NCBI RefSeq assembly: GCF_000496735.2
Contig: NZ_AYLO01000025.1
Span: forward strand, 1 to 61,887
Source of the DNA: Methyloglobulus morosus KoM1
GTDB taxonomy: Bacteria > Pseudomonadota > Gammaproteobacteria > Methylococcales > Methylomonadaceae
Reading direction: 5' to 3'
DNA length: 61,887 nucleotides
Of the stretch, positions 35,199 through 43,897 are shown one piece after another; within the stretch, counting starts at the first letter, position 1, and each line of letters opens with the position of its first letter. A model generated the notes under the pieces. That model had not been told where the DNA came from. It saw nothing but the letters and a program-made list of their open reading frames with translations, and ran no database searches. Position numbers and translations under genes: made by a program.

Positions 35199-36242
35199 TT
35201 AAACTAAAGAGACAATTTTATGCGCCACCTCTTCCAACGGTAACATATAATCCACACAACCCAACTTATATGCGGATCCAGGCATACCCCAAACAACACT
35301 GGTCGGTTCATCCTGTATCACTGTTTTGGCACCGGCATCGTGCATTTCTTTCATGCCTGCTGCGCCGTCCGCGCCCATACCCGTCAATAATACGGCTATG
35401 GCGTTGCTCCCGGCACATTGCGCCACTGATCGAAACATCACGTCAACCGCCGGTTTATGACGGTTAACCGGCTCAGTATCCAACAATTTAATAACGTACC
35501 TGGACCCTTCCTTGACCACTTCCATGTGCCTGTCCCCTGGTGCCAAGTAAATATGGCCGCTTTCCACGGCTTGACCGTGTTTGGGGATGAGTGCTGTCAT
35601 TTTGGAAGCTAGGTCAATATGTTTGACAAACGACTCGCTGAAAGCGGCTGGCAGATGTTGGGTGATCACGATGCCGGGCGTGTTGGCGGGCAATCCCCTG
35701 ACGACGACCTTAATCGCTTCCGTGCCGCCTGTGGAAGCCCCCAATGCAATAATCGTTTTGTCGCTGCCGGGACGTTTATTCGCAGGTTCAATAATTTTGT
35801 CCGGTTCCCTGGTCTTTAAAGCCCTATTGCTGTTGCTAAGATTGGCGCGTGCAGCCATTTTCACTTTGCTGATAATTTCATCGGCATAGCTATTGAGCGT
35901 GCTGACGACATCAACCTTAGGCTTGGCGATAAAATCCACCGCACCTAATGTAAGGGCTTCCAGGGTTATGCCTGCGCCTTTTTCTGTTAGCGTTGAAATC
36001 ATTACCACCGGGGTTGGCCGTAAGCGCATCAAGTTCCTCAGGAATGTGATGCCGTCCATTTTTGGCATTTCGATATCCAAGGTCAAGACATCCGGGTTCA
36101 ACTGTTTGATCATCTCCCTGGCGATAAGCGGATCTTCCGCCGCTCCCACCACTTCAATATCAGGTGACGAATTTAATATTTCAGTCAGGATTTTCCTGAT
36201 TAGCATTGAGTCATCAATGATTAATACCCGTATCTTATTCAT
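35199..36242 (-). CDS. cheB: chemoreceptor methylesterase CheB
   Basis: 347 aa. The receiver domain has D10/D11 and phospho-acceptor D56, followed by a linker and the methylesterase domain with catalytic triad S170 (GASTGG), H196 (TQHLP) and D292 (TGMGADG). It removes methyl groups and deamidates receptor glutamines. The first ~130 codons are duplicated upstream at 36323-36742. No cheR is seen in the window. Confidence 0.96.
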   Translation of the reverse strand: MNKIRVLIIDDSMLIRKILTEILNSSPDIEVVGAAEDPLIAREMIKQLNPDVLTLDIEMPKMDGITFLRNLMRLRPTPVVMISTLTEKGAGITLEALTLGAVDFIAKPKVDVVSTLNSYADEIISKVKMAARANLSNSNRALKTREPDKIIEPANKRPGSDKTIIALGASTGGTEAIKVVVRGLPANTPGIVITQHLPAAFSESFVKHIDLASKMTALIPKHGQAVESGHIYLAPGDRHMEVVKEGSRYVIKLLDTEPVNRHKPAVDVMFRSVAQCAGSNAIAVLLTGMGADGAAGMKEMHDAGAKTVIQDEPTSVVWGMPGSAYKLGCVDYMLPLEEVAHKIVSLV

Positions 36243-36322
36243 GCGTTTCTCTTTGAATGGTCAATATTCAGCTTATTCTTATTTATTTTAAAATGCTATG
36301 TATAAAAAATAAATTATTGTGT

Positions 36323-36742
36323 TCACTCCGCTTTTTTAAAATTGGCTTTTGATGCCGTTATCACTTTCGCAATAATTTCTTCGGCATAGTCATTCATGCC
36401 TTCTTCAGTGTCGCCTGACGGTTTGGCAATAAAGTCTACAGCCCCCAACTCCAGTGCCGTCAAGGTGACTTCCGCGTTGCTTTCCGTCAAGGCTGAAATC
36501 ATCACCACCGGCATAGGCCTTAACCGCATCAAGTTACGTAAAAAAGTGATGCCATCCATGCGTGGCATTTCTATATCTAAAGTCAATACATCCGGATTCA
36601 ACTGCTTAATCATTTCCCTGGCTATGAGAGGGTCTTCCGCCGTACCGACAACTTCGATGCCTGGCGAGGAATTGAGGATTTCCGTCAACACATCCCTAAT
36701 CACATGCGAATCATCGATAATTAAAACACGTACTTTTTTCAT
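36323..36742 (-). CDS. receiver-only CheB duplicate
   Basis: 139 aa. It is closely similar to the first ~135 residues of the adjacent CheB (shared SSPxIEVVGxAEDPLI, [19 protein letters not shown]), including the start of the CheB linker ([19 protein letters not shown]), and then stops. Acceptor D56 and the switch lysine (IAKP) are intact, and the methylesterase domain is missing. It looks like a tandem partial duplication kept as a stand-alone receiver, possibly a phosphate sink or a CheD/CheB competitor. It lies 80 bp before cheB. Confidence 0.85.
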   Translation of the reverse strand: MKKVRVLIIDDSHVIRDVLTEILNSSPGIEVVGTAEDPLIAREMIKQLNPDVLTLDIEMPRMDGITFLRNLMRLRPMPVVMISALTESNAEVTLTALELGAVDFIAKPSGDTEEGMNDYAEEIIAKVITASKANFKKAE

Positions 36743-36765
36743 TGATCACTCGTTTTCTATGGGGC

Positions 36766-37395
36766 TCAAAAAAGCTCAACATCGCCTGCGACAGGGACAG
36801 CTTTAAGGTTGTTAATATACTGCCGCTCACGTTGGATAATGGTATCGTTATGCAAATCTTGGATTTTTTTCATGTTGACTTTACCCGTTTTGGGGTAGTA
36901 AACGACTTTCCTAGGGTAAATGTCGCCCAGATCCTGGGCCAATGGCTTTAAGCCTTCTTGGACGAGATAGTCCAAGACAAAGGTGATGTTCTTTATCCCG
37001 ACATCGGTCAATGTCGGGATGATTTTGCCGCCACCAAACACTTTCACTTCCAGATTTTTCCGTTTGCCGCCATTGCTCAAAATGGTATTGATTAAATGTT
37101 CCATCGCAAAATTGCCGTAACGGGTGGCGATGCCAACGATTTCATCGCTGCTTTTGCCAGTGCTGGTTTGCGGCAGCATGAAATGGTTCATGCCCCCTAT
37201 GCCTGATTCCCTGTCCCTGATGCAGGCGGATACGCAAGACCCCAATACGGTTGTGACCACTTCATCTTCCCGTGTGACATAGTATTCTCCGGGCAGGATT
37301 TTGGCGGCGATAATTTCACGCTCGCGATCCCAATAGCGATTGACATGTTCAAATCCGATTATTGACGGCCTCTCGATTTTGATTTTTTTAATCAT
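36766..37395 (-). CDS. cheD: chemoreceptor glutamine deamidase CheD
   Basis: 209 aa. Catalytic Cys in TVLGSCVSACIRD and His in GGMNHFMLP, typical CheD. It deamidates receptor glutamines and binds CheC-type proteins. It precedes the receiver-only CheB copy by 23 bp. Confidence 0.94.
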   Translation of the reverse strand: MIKKIKIERPSIIGFEHVNRYWDREREIIAAKILPGEYYVTREDEVVTTVLGSCVSACIRDRESGIGGMNHFMLPQTSTGKSSDEIVGIATRYGNFAMEHLINTILSNGGKRKNLEVKVFGGGKIIPTLTDVGIKNITFVLDYLVQEGLKPLAQDLGDIYPRKVVYYPKTGKVNMKKIQDLHNDTIIQRERQYINNLKAVPVAGDVELF

Positions 37396-37563
37396 TATGA
37401 GTTATTTTTCCTGTAAGTGGCGTAGTGCCAATTCAAAAAACCGTTAATAGTTAATGTAAAGATTATGGATACCAATAGAAACCATCGGTTGCCGCCGTAC
37501 GGAATCGGGATAGTAAAGCTATCAGTAATGTCTTAAAGTTGCTATTGAACCTAAACTTTCAAC

Positions 37564-37971
37564 CTAAGGGTCAACATCGAGTATTTCCAGCAAGCCTAAT
37601 AATCCTGCGGATTCAATAAATCGTGGGGATGGCACGGTAAAAATGACTTCTTTTTGCTGTTTGACAGCATCTTTTTTTAAGGCGACCAATAATTGTAAGG
37701 TCGCCGTGTCTATGGAGGACACACCGGACGCATTGATTTCAAGGGTGTCAAATGCAGCGTAACATTTCTTGATCTTTTCATGCAGCTTAGCGACATTCTG
37801 GATAGATAAATTGGAATCCAAGTTTATAGACGGTTCGGCAACGACAGTGTCTGCTACCTCTTCCGAAACGGGGTCTTCCGGCAAATCTGCATTTGTATTC
37901 ATATCGGTCTCGCTGTTGTTGGCCTCTAAATTCTCATGATTGTCTGTGTTCTTCTTTTTTCTCGCTGCCAT
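37564..37971 (-). CDS. STAS-domain protein
   Basis: 135 aa. A polar, acidic, low-complexity N-terminus of about 50 residues precedes a STAS fold (LSIQNVAKLHEKIKKCYAAFDTLEINASGVSSIDTATLQLLVALK). The serine pair SSID is where the phosphorylatable serine of anti-sigma antagonists sits. Such proteins occur in many chemotaxis operons of this layout. The gene lies between cheW and cheD. No kinase partner is seen nearby. Confidence 0.8.
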   Translation of the reverse strand: MAARKKKNTDNHENLEANNSETDMNTNADLPEDPVSEEVADTVVAEPSINLDSNLSIQNVAKLHEKIKKCYAAFDTLEINASGVSSIDTATLQLLVALKKDAVKQQKEVIFTVPSPRFIESAGLLGLLEILDVDP

Positions 37972-38024
37972 AATCTCATACCTTCCAATATAGTGGACGA
38001 CAACAGGGTTAGACCTGCTTTGGC

Positions 38025-38549
38025 TTAGTTGTCGCCTGCGTCCTGTTCTTCAGTCTCTTCCAATTTAAGCAGTTTATCGACATCCAGGAGTATAACCATA
38101 CGGTCATTCAGCGACACCAGTCCGTTGATAAACTCGTTGCTGATTTTCGCACCAAAATCAGGGGCGTCCTGAATTTTAGTTTTATCGAGCGTGATGACAT
38201 CGGAGACGGAATCAACGACTACGCCCATCGTCCGGGTCTTTTTTTCATCGCTGGTCTGTAACACAACCACGACCGTCAATGGGGTATATTCGGTAAATTT
38301 GATGCCGAGCTTTTCCCGCAAATCAATTATCGGGACGATGGAACCGCGTAAATTAACGACCCCCTTCTCGTAATGCGGCACATTAGGAATCCTGGATACC
38401 GGTTCCCAACTGCGGATCTCTTGGACACGGAGTATATCGACCCCGTATTCTTCATTCGCCAACGTAAAGCTTAGGTACTGGACTCCATTAACCTGCTCTT
38501 TGTTGTGGCGATTCTGATTATCGCCTTTGGTTTTAAGTTCTTCTGACAT
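38025..38549 (-). CDS. cheW: chemotaxis coupling protein CheW
   Basis: 174 aa CheW with the blocks YGVDILRVQEIRSWEPVSRIPNVPHYEKGVVNLRGSIVPIIDLR. It couples CheA to receptors. It lies 37 bp after cheA. Confidence 0.96.
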   Translation of the reverse strand: MSEELKTKGDNQNRHNKEQVNGVQYLSFTLANEEYGVDILRVQEIRSWEPVSRIPNVPHYEKGVVNLRGSIVPIIDLREKLGIKFTEYTPLTVVVVLQTSDEKKTRTMGVVVDSVSDVITLDKTKIQDAPDFGAKISNEFINGLVSLNDRMVILLDVDKLLKLEETEEQDAGDN

Positions 38550-38585
38550 ATCTATTTTCCTGAGCCGGGATGCATATTCTGGTGA

Positions 38586-40700
38586 CTATCGGTTTGAATA
38601 CCGGACTAGCCCAGGTATATCAAGGATCAACGCAACCGAGCCATCGCCCAGAATGGTTGCGCCTGAAACGCCTTGCACCCTGCGGTAATTCGTTTCCAAT
38701 GATTTAACCACCACTTGTTGCGGCCCTAATAATTCATCAACAAACAATCCGCACAATACGCCCTGCCTTTCGACAACAACAATAACGCCTTCACCCGTGT
38801 TTGCCTTATCTGTTGGCTGCACATTAAAAATCTCGTGCATTCTAATGATGGGTATATAAAGGTTTCGTAAACGGTAAGTTTCACCCTTGCCCGCTATTTT
38901 ATTGAGCATGCTTTCGGTGATGTTAATTGACTCTTTAATCGAAACTAAAGGCACTATGTAGATTTCGTCACCGACGGCGACAGACTGCCCATCAATAATT
39001 GCCAGCGTCAAAGGTAGGTGAATCGAAATGGTGGTGCCCTTTCCCAGTTCGGAAATAATTTCGATATTGCCGCCTAAAGACTGGATATTCCTTCTGACGA
39101 CATCCATGCCGACACCACGGCCGGAAATATCGGTAATGCTCTCCGCCGTAGAAAACCCCGGCATAAAAATCAGTTCAAACGCTTGCTTATCGCCCAGGAC
39201 GGCATTTTCGTCGAGTAGGCCTTTTTCAACGGCTTTGGCTATCAATTTTGCCTTATTAAGGCCCCTGCCGTTGTCTATGATTTCAATGACGATGTGACCG
39301 CCGCGATGATAGGCGTTCAGTTCTATGGTGCCGGTTTCCGGCTTGCCTGCCGCAATCCTTTCAGCGGGCATTTCTATGCCGTGATCCAGGCTGTTCCTTA
39401 TCAAATGCACTAAGGGGTCGCTGATTAACTCGACGACGGCCTTGTCGACTTCGGTGCTTTCGCCGACCAGTTTCAGTTCAATTTTCTTGCCCAGCTTGGT
39501 GCTGATGTCATGCACCAAGCGTGGGAAACGGCTAAACACAAAGCTAATCGGCACCATGCGGATGTTCATGACACTTTGCTGCATGTCACGGATATGGCGT
39601 TCAAGTTGGGCAAGCCCCCGTTTGAGTTGGGCCAGCTTGTCCATAGTGAAATTTTCGCCGATCAGGCTCAGCATGGATTGCGTGATGACCACCTCGCCCA
39701 CCATATTGATTAAGGTGTCAATTTTAGTGGTGTCTACTCGGATGGAATTCGAAGCGGCTGATTTGGCGGACGCTTTAGATGGGTCATTATCCGCTTGCGC
39801 CGCTTGAGGTTTAGGGGCTGAAGGGCTGTCCACCGCTTTAGCCGCTATGGGCGCAGGCTTAGGTTGTTCGATTTCCTGGACTGGCGGCGGCGCTTCCGGT
39901 TCGGTTATTTTTGCTTCAGAGGCGGGTTTAGCGGTTTTTTTGGTGAACGACTGGATGTCCAGTTCGCAGTCCCCTTCAACCCAGTTAAAAATTTCCCTGA
40001 TCTCGCTTTCTGGAATATCCCCGATAACCTCTAATGCCCAAGATAGGTTGCATTCTTCAGGATCCAGCTTAGAAAACGGGGGAATGTCATTTGTATTTAC
40101 CGAAACACTGTATTCCCCCAATTCCGCCAACTCCCGGAACATCCTGACTGGATCATTGCCGGTCTTGAGCAAATCCAGGTAGGGGCAAAATCCGATTTTC
40201 CAACCTTTTTCTTCCACCATGTCCTCATCGGCAACGACCACAACCGTTTCTGCGTTGTCATGTGCAGGTTGGGTTGCCGCCGTGGGAGTTGTTGTTGACG
40301 GTTCGCTTGCGGAACCGGTCAGCTCAATTTCCAATGCCGTTTTATATTTTTCTACTGCTGCGCTATCTACGCTTTCTTCGGCTTGTATCGAAGTAAGCAT
40401 GGTTCGCAGGCAGTCTACAGAGCCCAGCAAAACATCTATCGCGGGTTGTGTCACTTGCCTGCGGCCATCCCGCATTTCGTCCAGCAGTGTTTCCATGATA
40501 TGGGTAAAGTCGGCTACGTCGGTAAAACCAAACGTGCCACTGCCGCCTTTAATGGAATGCGCCCCCCTAAAGATGGTATTGATTACTTCCGAATCAATAG
40601 CTCCGGTATCAAGGTTTAACAGCCCTGATTCCATCGATTCCAAGCCTTCGAAGCATTCTTCAAAAAAGACTTGATGGAATTGTGACATATCAATAGACAT
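38586..40700 (-). CDS. cheA: chemotaxis histidine kinase CheA
   Basis: 704 aa. The HPt domain has phospho-accepting H48 (AHSIKGGSGTFGF), followed by a Thr/Ala-rich linker, a P2-like region (about 165-255) and a Pro/Ala linker. Then come the dimerisation helices, the HATPase domain (DPLVHLIRNSLDHGIE; GRGLNKAKL; GRGVGMDVVRRNI) and the C-terminal CheW-like domain. It phosphorylates CheY and CheB. It is 46 bp after cheY. Confidence 0.97.
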   Translation of the reverse strand: MSIDMSQFHQVFFEECFEGLESMESGLLNLDTGAIDSEVINTIFRGAHSIKGGSGTFGFTDVADFTHIMETLLDEMRDGRRQVTQPAIDVLLGSVDCLRTMLTSIQAEESVDSAAVEKYKTALEIELTGSASEPSTTTPTAATQPAHDNAETVVVVADEDMVEEKGWKIGFCPYLDLLKTGNDPVRMFRELAELGEYSVSVNTNDIPPFSKLDPEECNLSWALEVIGDIPESEIREIFNWVEGDCELDIQSFTKKTAKPASEAKITEPEAPPPVQEIEQPKPAPIAAKAVDSPSAPKPQAAQADNDPSKASAKSAASNSIRVDTTKIDTLINMVGEVVITQSMLSLIGENFTMDKLAQLKRGLAQLERHIRDMQQSVMNIRMVPISFVFSRFPRLVHDISTKLGKKIELKLVGESTEVDKAVVELISDPLVHLIRNSLDHGIEMPAERIAAGKPETGTIELNAYHRGGHIVIEIIDNGRGLNKAKLIAKAVEKGLLDENAVLGDKQAFELIFMPGFSTAESITDISGRGVGMDVVRRNIQSLGGNIEIISELGKGTTISIHLPLTLAIIDGQSVAVGDEIYIVPLVSIKESINITESMLNKIAGKGETYRLRNLYIPIIRMHEIFNVQPTDKANTGEGVIVVVERQGVLCGLFVDELLGPQQVVVKSLETNYRRVQGVSGATILGDGSVALILDIPGLVRYSNR

Positions 40701-40746
40701 AAACTTTCCTGAGTGGCGCTGAAATTAATGGAGCAAGACGGCGTTG

Positions 40747-41109
40747 TTAACCAAGCACTTTGTTTAAGGTCTTTAACAATTGGTCTGGATCGAAAGGTTT
40801 GACGATCCAACCTGTTGCTCCCGCTGCTTTGCCGGCTTGTTTTTTTTCAGCACTGGATTCAGTGGTCAGCATTAGCATCGGAATGTATTTGTAATCAGGC
40901 AAGGAGCGTAACTCCCTGATTAAGGTGATGCCGTCTTTATTGGGCATATTGACATCGGTGACAATGCAGTCGAACCGTTTGGCCTGGGCTTTAGCCAGAG
41001 CGTCAACCCCATCTACCGCTTCTTCAACTTCATACCCTGCGCCCTTTAGCGTAAAGGTAACCATTTTTCTCATTGAAGCTGAGTCGTCAACTGCAAGAAT
41101 GCTTGCCAT
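40747..41109 (-). CDS. cheY: chemotaxis response regulator CheY
   Basis: 120 aa receiver with D8/D9, acceptor D52 (VTDVNMP), T in LTTES and K in WIVKPF. It is the first gene of the che operon, directly before cheA. Phosphorylated CheY binds the FliM N-terminal peptide. Confidence 0.95.
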   Translation of the reverse strand: MASILAVDDSASMRKMVTFTLKGAGYEVEEAVDGVDALAKAQAKRFDCIVTDVNMPNKDGITLIRELRSLPDYKYIPMLMLTTESSAEKKQAGKAAGATGWIVKPFDPDQLLKTLNKVLG

Positions 41110-41178
41110 TATTTTCTCCGTTGTTGAATTTTATTGCTAACTCGACCTAACGAGTTGAACCAGTTTCGTTTTTTTTGA

Positions 41179-41208
41179 ATTATAGTTAAAGAAATTTGCT
41201 TGTGTCTT
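41179..41208 (-). promoter_or_regulatory. possible sigma-70 promoter of the che operon
   Basis: On the minus strand, AAGACA (-35) and TATAAT (-10) are separated by 18 bp, with the -10 about 70 bp before the cheY start. The leader holds a small hairpin (AACTCG...CGAGTT). No sigma-28 or sigma-54 motif was found in this 300-bp gap (41110-41410). Confidence 0.4.
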
Positions 41209-41410
41209 TTTTCTTGAAAAAACTAGAGTTCTGTCGCATTAATAATGAAAGATTTTGCCCGGTTAACTTTTAATCCAAGGCAACTTCGACCAAGCATCAT
41301 TCCTGCTCTCTTTGAAAAAACCGCACGCTGTGGGAATAAAGCATGCGTATCTTTAAGCATAGCCCTGCCGCACGAAGTTGTCTAATCCTGGGTCAACCAT
41401 GGGATAGGGT

Positions 41411-42106
41411 TTATTTGACCAATACCAGGCCAGGTTCAATGACTGTGGCGCCTACGATACGCCCTGAATTTTCGTTTTTGACCTTAATGAGTTGGCCCTT
41501 TACGCCATCCATCATCGCAATTCCGCTCATTTGGATAGCAAAGCCGGGTTGTGCGCTGCTGATAGTAATCTTGTCTTTGCGCTTGACCATCGGGGGCTCA
41601 ACAAAGCTCCTTGCTCCCAGGATGAAACCTGCTGGCAGGTTACGCGCCGCTTGTTTGTTTTCGACTTGTTCGGTTTGGACAATAAAATCGCCCCTGCATT
41701 TGGATACGTCCCGCTTTTCGATGGCGAGGTGTTGTGCGGTAATAATTTCGCCCCGTTGTACCGCTTGCGTCAAAATTACGACATGTTCATAAACCTTGAT
41801 GACGGCGGAAGCGAAAATTGACCACTTTTTGTCGGCATTGCAGCGTACGCCTATTGTCGCCCTGCCTGCTTTTATTAAATCAGTTGCCTTAAACACTTCT
41901 AACGGCCTAGTGCATTCAGGTAGTTTTAATTGATCGTCCAATGGCAGTACGCTGACCTCGTATTCGGCAGAGGTTTTCACGCTTTGCTCAATAGTTTCCT
42001 TTACGAACCCGTAAATAGAATCCAGCGACTGGAATTTGTCTTCCGCACGGCATGGCGTAACTAGTGCCAAGCCCAGCGCAATTAAAGTAAATCTATTTTT
42101 AATCAT
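41411..42106 (-). CDS. flgA: flagellar P-ring assembly chaperone FlgA
   Basis: 231 aa. It has a signal peptide (FTLIALGLALVTPCRA) and a C-terminal SAF-type domain (VQRGEIITAQHLAIEKRD, NLPAGFILGARSFVEPPMVKR). FlgA helps FlgI form the P ring in the periplasm. It is divergent from flgB, with its own sigma-54 motif. Confidence 0.94.
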   Translation of the reverse strand: MIKNRFTLIALGLALVTPCRAEDKFQSLDSIYGFVKETIEQSVKTSAEYEVSVLPLDDQLKLPECTRPLEVFKATDLIKAGRATIGVRCNADKKWSIFASAVIKVYEHVVILTQAVQRGEIITAQHLAIEKRDVSKCRGDFIVQTEQVENKQAARNLPAGFILGARSFVEPPMVKRKDKITISSAQPGFAIQMSGIAMMDGVKGQLIKVKNENSGRIVGATVIEPGLVLVK

Positions 42107-42143
42107 GGGTAATACCGGTTTTGAACTTAGATACAGTTGATAA

Positions 42144-42158
42144 GCATAATCAGTGCCA
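42144..42158 (-). promoter_or_regulatory. sigma-54 promoter of flgA
   Basis: TGGCACTGATTATGC on the minus strand has a perfect TGGCAC, GG-N10-GC spacing and a -12 ATGC. The -12 GC is 38 bp before the flgA start. Confidence 0.8.
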
Positions 42159-42353
42159 AGTCAATACGGGTCAAAATGCCAGTAAATAACCCCTAGTGAG
42201 CCAAATTATTGACACATTATAAAAACAATTTATTAAGGTAACGCCATTTTCATGTCTGCTTTCGCGTTGAATGCACGTGCTTTCTAGGGATTACGGCTGT
42301 TTTGCCCGCAAAAACCGTTGTCTATGCTAGGCACTAATTCATTATTATATTTT

Positions 42354-42369
42354 TGGCACATATTATGCT
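42354..42369 (+). promoter_or_regulatory. sigma-54 promoter of flgBCDEFGHIJKL
   Basis: TGGCACATATTATGCT has a perfect TGGCAC and GG-N10-GC spacing. The -12 GC is 34 bp before the flgB ATG. Back to back with the flgA motif, it suggests shared FleQ-type activation. Confidence 0.82.
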
Positions 42370-42402
42370 TTAGGTTTCTTGAGCAAAACTTGAGGAATTA
42401 TT

Positions 42403-42792
42403 ATGGCTATTAATTTTGACACTGCCCTAGGCATTCATCCACAGGCCCTGGCCTTGCGGGAAAAGCGCGGCGAATTGCTTGCAGCCAATTTGGCTAATGC
42501 AGACACGCCAGGCTATAAGGCTCGTGACCTGGACTTTAAATCCGTCTTAAAGCAAAACATGCAACTGGCCCAACCCATGGAACGCACCCAAGCAAACCAT
42601 TTGTCGATCCAGCGATCATTGCAGTCGCATGTGATGTACAGCAATCCTATGCAGGCTTCATTGGACGGCAATACCGTTGAAGCCAATGTCGAGCAGGCCA
42701 AGTACGCAGAAAATGCGGTGCAATACCAAGCCAGCTTACAGTTTGTCGGCGGTCATTTTTCCGAGCTTATGATGGCTCTAAGGGGGCAATAG
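42403..42792 (+). CDS. flgB: flagellar proximal rod protein FlgB
   Basis: 129 aa. Rod signature in the N-terminal helix (ANLANADTPGYKARDLDF) and the C-terminal helix. First gene of the rod/hook operon, 2 bp from flgC. The ATG has GAGGAA upstream. Confidence 0.96.
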   Translation: MAINFDTALGIHPQALALREKRGELLAANLANADTPGYKARDLDFKSVLKQNMQLAQPMERTQANHLSIQRSLQSHVMYSNPMQASLDGNTVEANVEQAKYAENAVQYQASLQFVGGHFSELMMALRGQ

Positions 42793-42794
42793 TT

Positions 42795-43211
42795 ATGTCA
42801 TCTCTAAAAATATTTGATATTGCGGGCAGCGGCATGAATGCCCAGTCGTTACGGCTCAATCTGGTGGCAAGCAATATTTCCAATGCCAATAGCGTCAGTA
42901 GCAGTTCAGGCGGCGTTTATAAGGCCAGGCAACCCGTATTTGCGGCTGAGTTAAAAGGTATTATGGATGGTCAAGATGCTTCCAGCAAGGTGAGTGTATT
43001 GGGCGTGGTCGAAAACCAAGCGCCTCCCATCATGGAATATGCGCCGAACCATCCGATGGCGGATAAAGCAGGTTATATCTACAAATCCAACGTCAATACA
43101 GTAGAAGAGATGGCTAATATGATGTCGGCATCGCGTTCTTACCAAAATAATGTGGAGGTGTTAAACACCGCCAAGCAATTGATTCTTCAAACCTTAAAAA
43201 TGGGGCAATAA
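42795..43211 (+). CDS. flgC: flagellar proximal rod protein FlgC
   Basis: 138 aa with the rod N-terminal motif (LVASNISNANSVSSSSGG) and C-terminal VNTVEEMANMMSASRSYQNNVEVLNTAKQ. It builds the proximal rod with FlgB and FlgF. Confidence 0.96.
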   Translation: MSSLKIFDIAGSGMNAQSLRLNLVASNISNANSVSSSSGGVYKARQPVFAAELKGIMDGQDASSKVSVLGVVENQAPPIMEYAPNHPMADKAGYIYKSNVNTVEEMANMMSASRSYQNNVEVLNTAKQLILQTLKMGQ

Positions 43212-43213
43212 CA

Positions 43214-43882
43214 ATGAGTGCAGTAGACGCGATTAACAGCCTGGGCGGAGTGACCTCTGCGCCGACGGGAACCAAAAAAAAATCCTTGGGACAAGATGAT
43301 TTTTTAAAATTGATGACCACCCAAATGACCCACCAGGACCCCACCAAACCGATGGACAACGCCCAATTCCTGTCGCAGATGGCGCAATTCGGTACGGTTT
43401 CCGGCATTCAAGATTTGCAACAATCGTTTAAGGATTTTGCCAAGTCCATCAGTTCTGACCAAACATTACAAGCGGCCAGCTTGGTCGGTCATTCCGTGTC
43501 GGTTTCTTCTGGCCAAGGCCTTTTGGCGGCAGGCGGTGAAATTAAAGGCACATTTGAGCTTCCGTCCAGTACTTCCAACGTGAATTTGAAAATTACAGAT
43601 CCGGTAACCGGTGATGTGATTAGAACTCAGAGCTTAGGCGAACAGGGTGCTGGGTCGATGCCGTTCTCCTGGAATGGCACGAACGATAACGGCAATTTTG
43701 CCAATCCCGGAGTTTATAAAGTCCAGCTAGAAACCAACATTAATGGTGTCAATACGGTGTTGCAGCCGGATATCCAGTCGCGTGTCGAAAGCGTATCGAT
43801 GGGTAGCGGCAGCAATGGCATTCAAGTCAATTTGCCTGGCCTAGGCGCAGTCAATTTTAACCAGATCAAACAAATTCTATAA
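43214..43882 (+). CDS. flgD: flagellar hook cap protein FlgD
   Basis: 222 aa. The N-terminal export/hook-cap motif (LGQDDFLKLMTTQMTHQDPTKPMDNAQFLSQMAQF) precedes a beta-rich FlgD domain. It scaffolds hook polymerisation and is later displaced by FlgK. Confidence 0.96.
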   Translation: MSAVDAINSLGGVTSAPTGTKKKSLGQDDFLKLMTTQMTHQDPTKPMDNAQFLSQMAQFGTVSGIQDLQQSFKDFAKSISSDQTLQAASLVGHSVSVSSGQGLLAAGGEIKGTFELPSSTSNVNLKITDPVTGDVIRTQSLGEQGAGSMPFSWNGTNDNGNFANPGVYKVQLETNINGVNTVLQPDIQSRVESVSMGSGSNGIQVNLPGLGAVNFNQIKQIL

Positions 43883-43897
43883 CTCAGGAGATATAAG

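Noticed and set aside
39442-39807. Plus-strand open frame within cheA
   Set aside because: Antisense shadow of cheA; it shows no independent family match.
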